This document shows positions 40,727-44,569 of a stretch of 44,569 nucleotides of DNA, piece after piece. The number at the start of each line of letters is the position of its first letter. Position 1 is the first letter of the stretch. The notes beneath the pieces are model-generated. The model was not told the origin of the DNA. It made no database searches and worked only from the letters and a program-made list of their open reading frames with translations. Position numbers and translations under genes: made by a program. Source of the stretch: Bacillota bacterium (GTDB lineage Bacteria; Bacillota; Clostridia; Christensenellales; UMGS416); assembly GCA_023422005.1 (NCBI GenBank), contig JAEZSC010000055.1, positions 1 to 44,569 on the forward strand. The letters are read 5' to 3'.

Positions 40727-40739
40727 GGACGTACTCGCT

Positions 40740-42149
40740 TTATTCGTCCGCCAGCCCCAAAAACTCGTCCACCTTGCCGGCCACGTCCAGCCCATCGGCC
40801 ATGGCCTTCACGACCAGGCTCTGGCCGGTGCGCATGTCGCCGCACAGGAAGACACCCTTGTCCGGCGTGGCGCTGCCCAGCGCCTGCAGTGCGTAGTCGT
40901 TGGCGCCCAGGAAGCCCATGGCGATCAGCACAAGGTCTGCCGGATAGGTCTTCTCGCTGCCGGGGATGCGCTTGGGGATGCGCCGGCCGCTCTCGGTGAC
41001 CCACTCCACCTTCATGGCGGTCAGCGATGAAACTTTGCCTTCGCCGTTCAGGCTTACGGTGTCCATGCAGAACTCCCGGGGGTCGTGCTCCCACACGGCG
41101 ATGGCCTCCTGCTGGCCGTAGTCTGTCTTCAGTATGAAGGGCCAGCGGGGCCACGGGTTGCCGTCGGCACGGGTGGCAGGTGAAGGAGGCATGATCTCCA
41201 ACTGCACGACCTTCATGGCCCCCTGGCGGATGGCCGTGGCGGTGCAGTCGTTGCCGGTGTCGCCGCCGCCGATTACCACGACGGACTTGCCGAACAGCGG
41301 GCGCTCGGTGGCCTGGCCCTGCAGCACATGGCGCGTGGCGTTGGAAAGGAAGGGCACGGCGAACTGCACGCCTTCCAGCTCACGGCCGGGCACGTTCAGA
41401 TCGCGGGGCTTCTCCGCGCCGCAGCACAGCGCCACGGCGTCAAAACTCTTAAGTTCGGCGGCGTCCAGCGTGCGGCCCACGTCGGCGTTCAGGCGGAAGA
41501 CGATGCCCTCTTCCTCCATGAGGGCCGTGCGGCGTAGCACCACGCTCTTGGGCAGCTTCATGTTGGGGATGCCGAACATCAGCAGCCCGCCGGGCAGCTC
41601 GTTCTTCTCGAACACGGTGACCTCGTGGCCCAGGCGGTTGAGCCGCCACGCCGCCGTGAGGCCGGCGGGGCCGCTGCCCACCACGGCCACGCGCTTGCCC
41701 GTGCGCACCCGCGGCGGACGGGCCTTTTCCCAGCCCTTCTCAAAGCTCATGTCCGAAAGGAACAGCTCGATCTCCCTGATCGTGACAGCGTCGCTGTCCA
41801 GCCCGCAGGTGCAGGAGCCCTCGCACAGCGCCGGGCACACCCGGCCTGTGAATTCCGGGAAGGGTGTGGTCAGCTTCAACCGCAGCCACGCCTCGCGGTA
41901 TAGGCCCCGATAGACCAGATCGTTCCACTCGGGGATCACGTTGCCCACCGGGCAGCCGCTGACCACGCCGTTCCAGTTGACACCCATGCAGAAAGGGGTG
42001 CCGCAGTTCATGCAGCGGGCGCTCTGCTCCTTGAGCTTGGCAGCGCTCAACGGCAGGTGGAAGGACTCAAAATCCTGTATGCGGTCCAGAGGCGCGCGCT
42101 CCGGAGCGTTCTCCCTTTCATATTCCAAAAATCCTGTAGGCTTGCCCAT
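40740..42149 (-). CDS. gltD: Glutamate synthase small subunit
   Basis: A 469-residue glutamate synthase beta subunit, which passes NAD(P)H electrons to GltB for making two glutamates from glutamine and 2-oxoglutarate. The N-terminal Fe-S region has CMNCGTPFCMG, SGCPVGN and CPALCEGSC; then the FAD loop VAVVGSGPAGLTAAWRLN and the NAD(P) loop VVVIGGGDTGNDC; the end MGFLGAND and GDMRTGQSLVVKA are typical. The ATG at 42149 starts five bases after the gltB stop; the longer open frame upstream is the gltB shadow. The operon ends in a strong terminator. Confidence 0.96.
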   Translation of the reverse strand: MGKPTGFLEYERENAPERAPLDRIQDFESFHLPLSAAKLKEQSARCMNCGTPFCMGVNWNGVVSGCPVGNVIPEWNDLVYRGLYREAWLRLKLTTPFPEFTGRVCPALCEGSCTCGLDSDAVTIREIELFLSDMSFEKGWEKARPPRVRTGKRVAVVGSGPAGLTAAWRLNRLGHEVTVFEKNELPGGLLMFGIPNMKLPKSVVLRRTALMEEEGIVFRLNADVGRTLDAAELKSFDAVALCCGAEKPRDLNVPGRELEGVQFAVPFLSNATRHVLQGQATERPLFGKSVVVIGGGDTGNDCTATAIRQGAMKVVQLEIMPPSPATRADGNPWPRWPFILKTDYGQQEAIAVWEHDPREFCMDTVSLNGEGKVSSLTAMKVEWVTESGRRIPKRIPGSEKTYPADLVLIAMGFLGANDYALQALGSATPDKGVFLCGDMRTGQSLVVKAMADGLDVAGKVDEFLGLADE

Positions 42150-42154
42150 TTTTT

Positions 42155-44569
42155 CTACCGTCCCTTTCCTGTGGTCTTGAGCAGGAAGGCGCGCTCCATG
42201 CGGGCGTCGCCCTCCAGGCCTTCGCTCTTGGCCTGGGCGATGGCGTCCAGCATGTCGCTGTAGTCGTGGGGGAGCACCTTGACGAAGCGCTTCATCATCT
42301 CCGGCCAATCCTCCAGGATAGCCTTGGCGATGCGCGACCCTGTGAGCTGGGCGTGGCGCATGATCAGCGTGTACGCGGTGACCACATCCAGGCCATCCAG
42401 CGGGTGCATGCCCACCATCTCGGTGTTGCAGCGGTCGGCAAAGGCGCCGTCGTCCAGCACATAGGCGGTGCCGCCGCTCATGCCCGCGGCGAAGTTGCGG
42501 CCCACGGAGCCCAGTATCACGGCGGTGCCGCCGGTCATGTATTCGCAGCCGTGGTCGCCCACGCCTTCGCAGACGGCAATGGCGCCGCTGTTGCGTACGC
42601 AGAAGCGCTCGCCCGCGCGGCCCGCAAGGTAAAGTTCGCCACTCGTCGCGCCAAAGAGCGCAACGTTGCCGGTTAAAAGATTGTCCTTGTTCGACCAACC
42701 CGCGTCCTCCGGCGCTTTTACGATGATCCGCGCGCCGCAGAGGCCCTTGCCGAGGTAGTCGTTCGTGTCGCCTTCTATCTTGAGCTCAATGCCCGCAGTT
42801 GCGAACGCGCCGAAGCTCTGCCCCGCCGTTCCGTTGAACTGGAAGCGGATGCGTCCGTCCGGCAGGCGGCCGTATTCGCGGCTGATGAAGGCCGAAACGC
42901 GGGTGGCAACCGCGCGCTCCGTGTTGCAGATTGGCCGCTTGACCACGGCGTCGCCCTGCTCGACGAGCGAGCGGATCATGTCGTGGAACAGGCGGTTGTG
43001 CTCGTCCTGATTCGGCTTGAGGTCGCGCCAGGGCAGCGGCTGATCGCCGGGGATCAGGTTCGACAGATCCATGCCGTCGGTCTTAGGCGACTGCTTGATC
43101 TGCACGAGGTGCCCCGCCATGCCGACCATCTGGTCGAGCGTATGGAAGCCCAGCTGCGCCATGTTCTCGCGCAGGTTCTGCGCTAAAAAGCGCATGAGGT
43201 TGATGACGTATTCCGGCTTGCCGGTGAACCGCGCACGAAGCGCGGGGTTCTGCGTCGCGACGCCGACCGGGCAGGAGTCCAGATTGCAAACACGCATCAT
43301 CACGCAGCCGAGCGAAACGAGCGGCAACGTTGCAAAGCCGAATTCCTCCGCGCCAAGCAGCGCGGCAATCGCGATGTCGCGACCGGTCATGAGCTTTCCG
43401 TCCGTCTCCACGCGAACGCGCCCGCGAAGACCGTTGGCGATCAGCGTCTGGTGCGTTTCCGCCAGACCCAACTCCCAGGGCAGACCCGCGTGCTGAATGC
43501 TCGTTCGCGGGCTCGCGCCGGTGCCGCCGTCGTAACCGGAGATCAGGATGACGTCCGCGCCGCCCTTGGCAACGCCCGCGGCAATGGTGCCGACGCCGGT
43601 TTCCGAGACGAGCTTGACGTTAATCCGCGCGTCCGGATTGGCGTTCTTGAGATCGAAGATCAGCTGCGCCAAATCCTCAATCGAGTAGATGTCGTGATGC
43701 GGGGGCGGGGAGATAAGCCCCACGCCGGGTGTCGAGTGCCGCGTCCGCGCGATCTGCGGATAGACCTTTCCGCCGGGCAGTTGACCGCCTTCGCCGGGCT
43801 TCGCACCCTGCGCCATCTTGATTTGAATCTCCTTGGCGGAGGCTAAGTAAGGCCCGGTCACGCCGAAGCGGCCGGAGGCAATCTGTTTGATCGCGGAATT
43901 GCGGTCGGTAAAGAGCCGCTCCGCCGCCTCGCCGCCCTCGCCGGAGTTGCTCTTTCCGCCGAGCTGGTTCATCGCCAGCGCGAGGCACTCGTGCGCCTCC
44001 TGACTGATGGAGCCATAGGACATTGCGCCCGTTTTAAAGCGGCGAACGATCTTTTCGACCGGCTCCACCTCTTCGAGGGGAATCGGGTGGCAGTTCTGGT
44101 AGCCCAGCAGGTTACGAAGCGCAACCGGATGATCGCTTTCGACCCGGCGTACATACTCGCGGAAGAGCTCATAGTCTCCCGTGCGCACCGCCGTCTGTAA
44201 TAGGTGGATCGTCTCGGGGTTATACAGGTGTCGCTCGCCGTCCCGCTTGTACTGGAAGCGTCCGCCGGAGGGCAGCTCCTGCTGCATGGTTGCGAGCGCC
44301 TCGCGGTGCCGCTGCAGCACCTCGCGCTCCAGATCGGAGAGCGTCAGGCCGCCGACGCGCGTGACCGTTCCTTTGAAGAAGCGGTCGACGAGCTCCTGCG
44401 AAAGCCCCAGCGCCTCGAAGATCTGCGCGTTGTGATAGCCGTCCACGCAGGAGATGCCCATCTTGGACATCACCTTGAGGATGCCGTGGTCATAACCGTA
44501 GACGATGTTGTGCATCGCGTCTTCGAGCGAAACGGACTCCAGATGCCCCTCGTCCGCGAGCGATTCCAC
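42155..44569 (-). CDS. gltB: Glutamate synthase large subunit, 3' part (start outside window)
   Basis: The last 804 codons of GltB; the gene starts beyond the right edge, so the GTG at 44569 is only an internal codon. Visible: the central/FMN-binding synthase domain (GAMSYGSISQEAHE, GGKSNSGEGGE, the 3Fe-4S cysteines in CVMMRVCNLDSCPVGVATQ) and the C-terminal GXGXG beta-helix domain (GDTNDYLGKGLCGARI, ATSGELYLAGRAGERF, GDHGCEYMTGG). The N-terminal glutaminase domain lies outside. The segment upstream of about 42600 uses codons differently from the C-terminal end and the rest of the window. Confidence 0.96.
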   Translation of the reverse strand: MESLADEGHLESVSLEDAMHNIVYGYDHGILKVMSKMGISCVDGYHNAQIFEALGLSQELVDRFFKGTVTRVGGLTLSDLEREVLQRHREALATMQQELPSGGRFQYKRDGERHLYNPETIHLLQTAVRTGDYELFREYVRRVESDHPVALRNLLGYQNCHPIPLEEVEPVEKIVRRFKTGAMSYGSISQEAHECLALAMNQLGGKSNSGEGGEAAERLFTDRNSAIKQIASGRFGVTGPYLASAKEIQIKMAQGAKPGEGGQLPGGKVYPQIARTRHSTPGVGLISPPPHHDIYSIEDLAQLIFDLKNANPDARINVKLVSETGVGTIAAGVAKGGADVILISGYDGGTGASPRTSIQHAGLPWELGLAETHQTLIANGLRGRVRVETDGKLMTGRDIAIAALLGAEEFGFATLPLVSLGCVMMRVCNLDSCPVGVATQNPALRARFTGKPEYVINLMRFLAQNLRENMAQLGFHTLDQMVGMAGHLVQIKQSPKTDGMDLSNLIPGDQPLPWRDLKPNQDEHNRLFHDMIRSLVEQGDAVVKRPICNTERAVATRVSAFISREYGRLPDGRIRFQFNGTAGQSFGAFATAGIELKIEGDTNDYLGKGLCGARIIVKAPEDAGWSNKDNLLTGNVALFGATSGELYLAGRAGERFCVRNSGAIAVCEGVGDHGCEYMTGGTAVILGSVGRNFAAGMSGGTAYVLDDGAFADRCNTEMVGMHPLDGLDVVTAYTLIMRHAQLTGSRIAKAILEDWPEMMKRFVKVLPHDYSDMLDAIAQAKSEGLEGDARMERAFLLKTTGKGR

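Noticed and set aside
40740..42698. Extension of gltD by about 180 codons into gltB
   Set aside because: The extension is the shadow of gltB; the conserved GltD N-terminus starts at 42149.

Overview
The window looks like chromosome from an anaerobic, fairly GC-rich member of the Clostridia (Bacillota). The basis is the gene style: a rubredoxin/flavodiiron pair, EFR1-type and Isf-type iron-sulfur flavoproteins, DUF2975 next to a small XRE regulator, DUF4173, DUF3842 and DUF3784 proteins, strong GGAGG ribosome sites and TTGACA/TATAAT promoters. No rRNA or tRNA gene, prophage, complete insertion sequence or CRISPR array was seen. The taxonomic placement is an inference.

Layout. 1-3640: the end of a tetrapeptide-repeat protein, rmuC, and a rubredoxin plus flavodiiron oxygen-detoxification pair. 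3637-6480: a leftward operon (membrane protein, universal stress protein, lipoate ligase), a 55-bp tandem palindromic repeat and a ferredoxin-type protein. 6670-9505: a HEAT-repeat lipoprotein and a DUF3784 membrane protein. 9546-16338: leftward genes for an Isf-like flavoprotein, a two-cluster Fe-S protein, a DUF2975/XRE/DUF4173/lipoprotein operon, and a radical SAM-SPASM enzyme coupled to a lipoprotein-like partner. 16476-22802: pyrG, DUF3842, a DsrE-like protein, a URO-D-like protein, a membrane protein and rlmD. 22844-31563: a run of nine rightward accessory genes (GH2 glycosidase, GNAT, sugar isomerase-like, NUDIX, guanine deaminase, ketopantoate reductase-like, phosphotransferase, HNH, nitroreductase), several visibly AT-richer than the backbone. 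31634-35776: a giant Lhr-type helicase. 35804-40385: an Isf-like flavoprotein, a lipoprotein, an MFS transporter, a small protein and an EFR1 ferredoxin. 40449-44569: two repeats, then gltD and the 3' part of gltB.

Common themes. Many genes handle electrons or oxygen damage (rubredoxin, flavodiiron protein, two Isf-like flavoproteins, EFR1, two other ferredoxin-type proteins, nitroreductase, GltBD), as expected of a strict anaerobe that meets oxygen or nitrosative stress.

Most interesting items. (1) A dispersed repeat in three copies (10290-10356, 14030-14167, 39351-39493) folds into several helices, one of which shows compensatory base changes; one copy has lost its interior. (2) A radical SAM-SPASM enzyme is translationally coupled to a conserved-looking lipoprotein-like protein, a candidate undescribed peptide or protein maturation pair. 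(3) gltB changes codon usage sharply near 42600, which suggests a mosaic gene or an assembly chimera. (4) Palindromic operators lie upstream of the Fe-S protein at 11211 and the DUF2975 operon, and two promoters lie so close to their start codons that leaderless mRNAs are likely.
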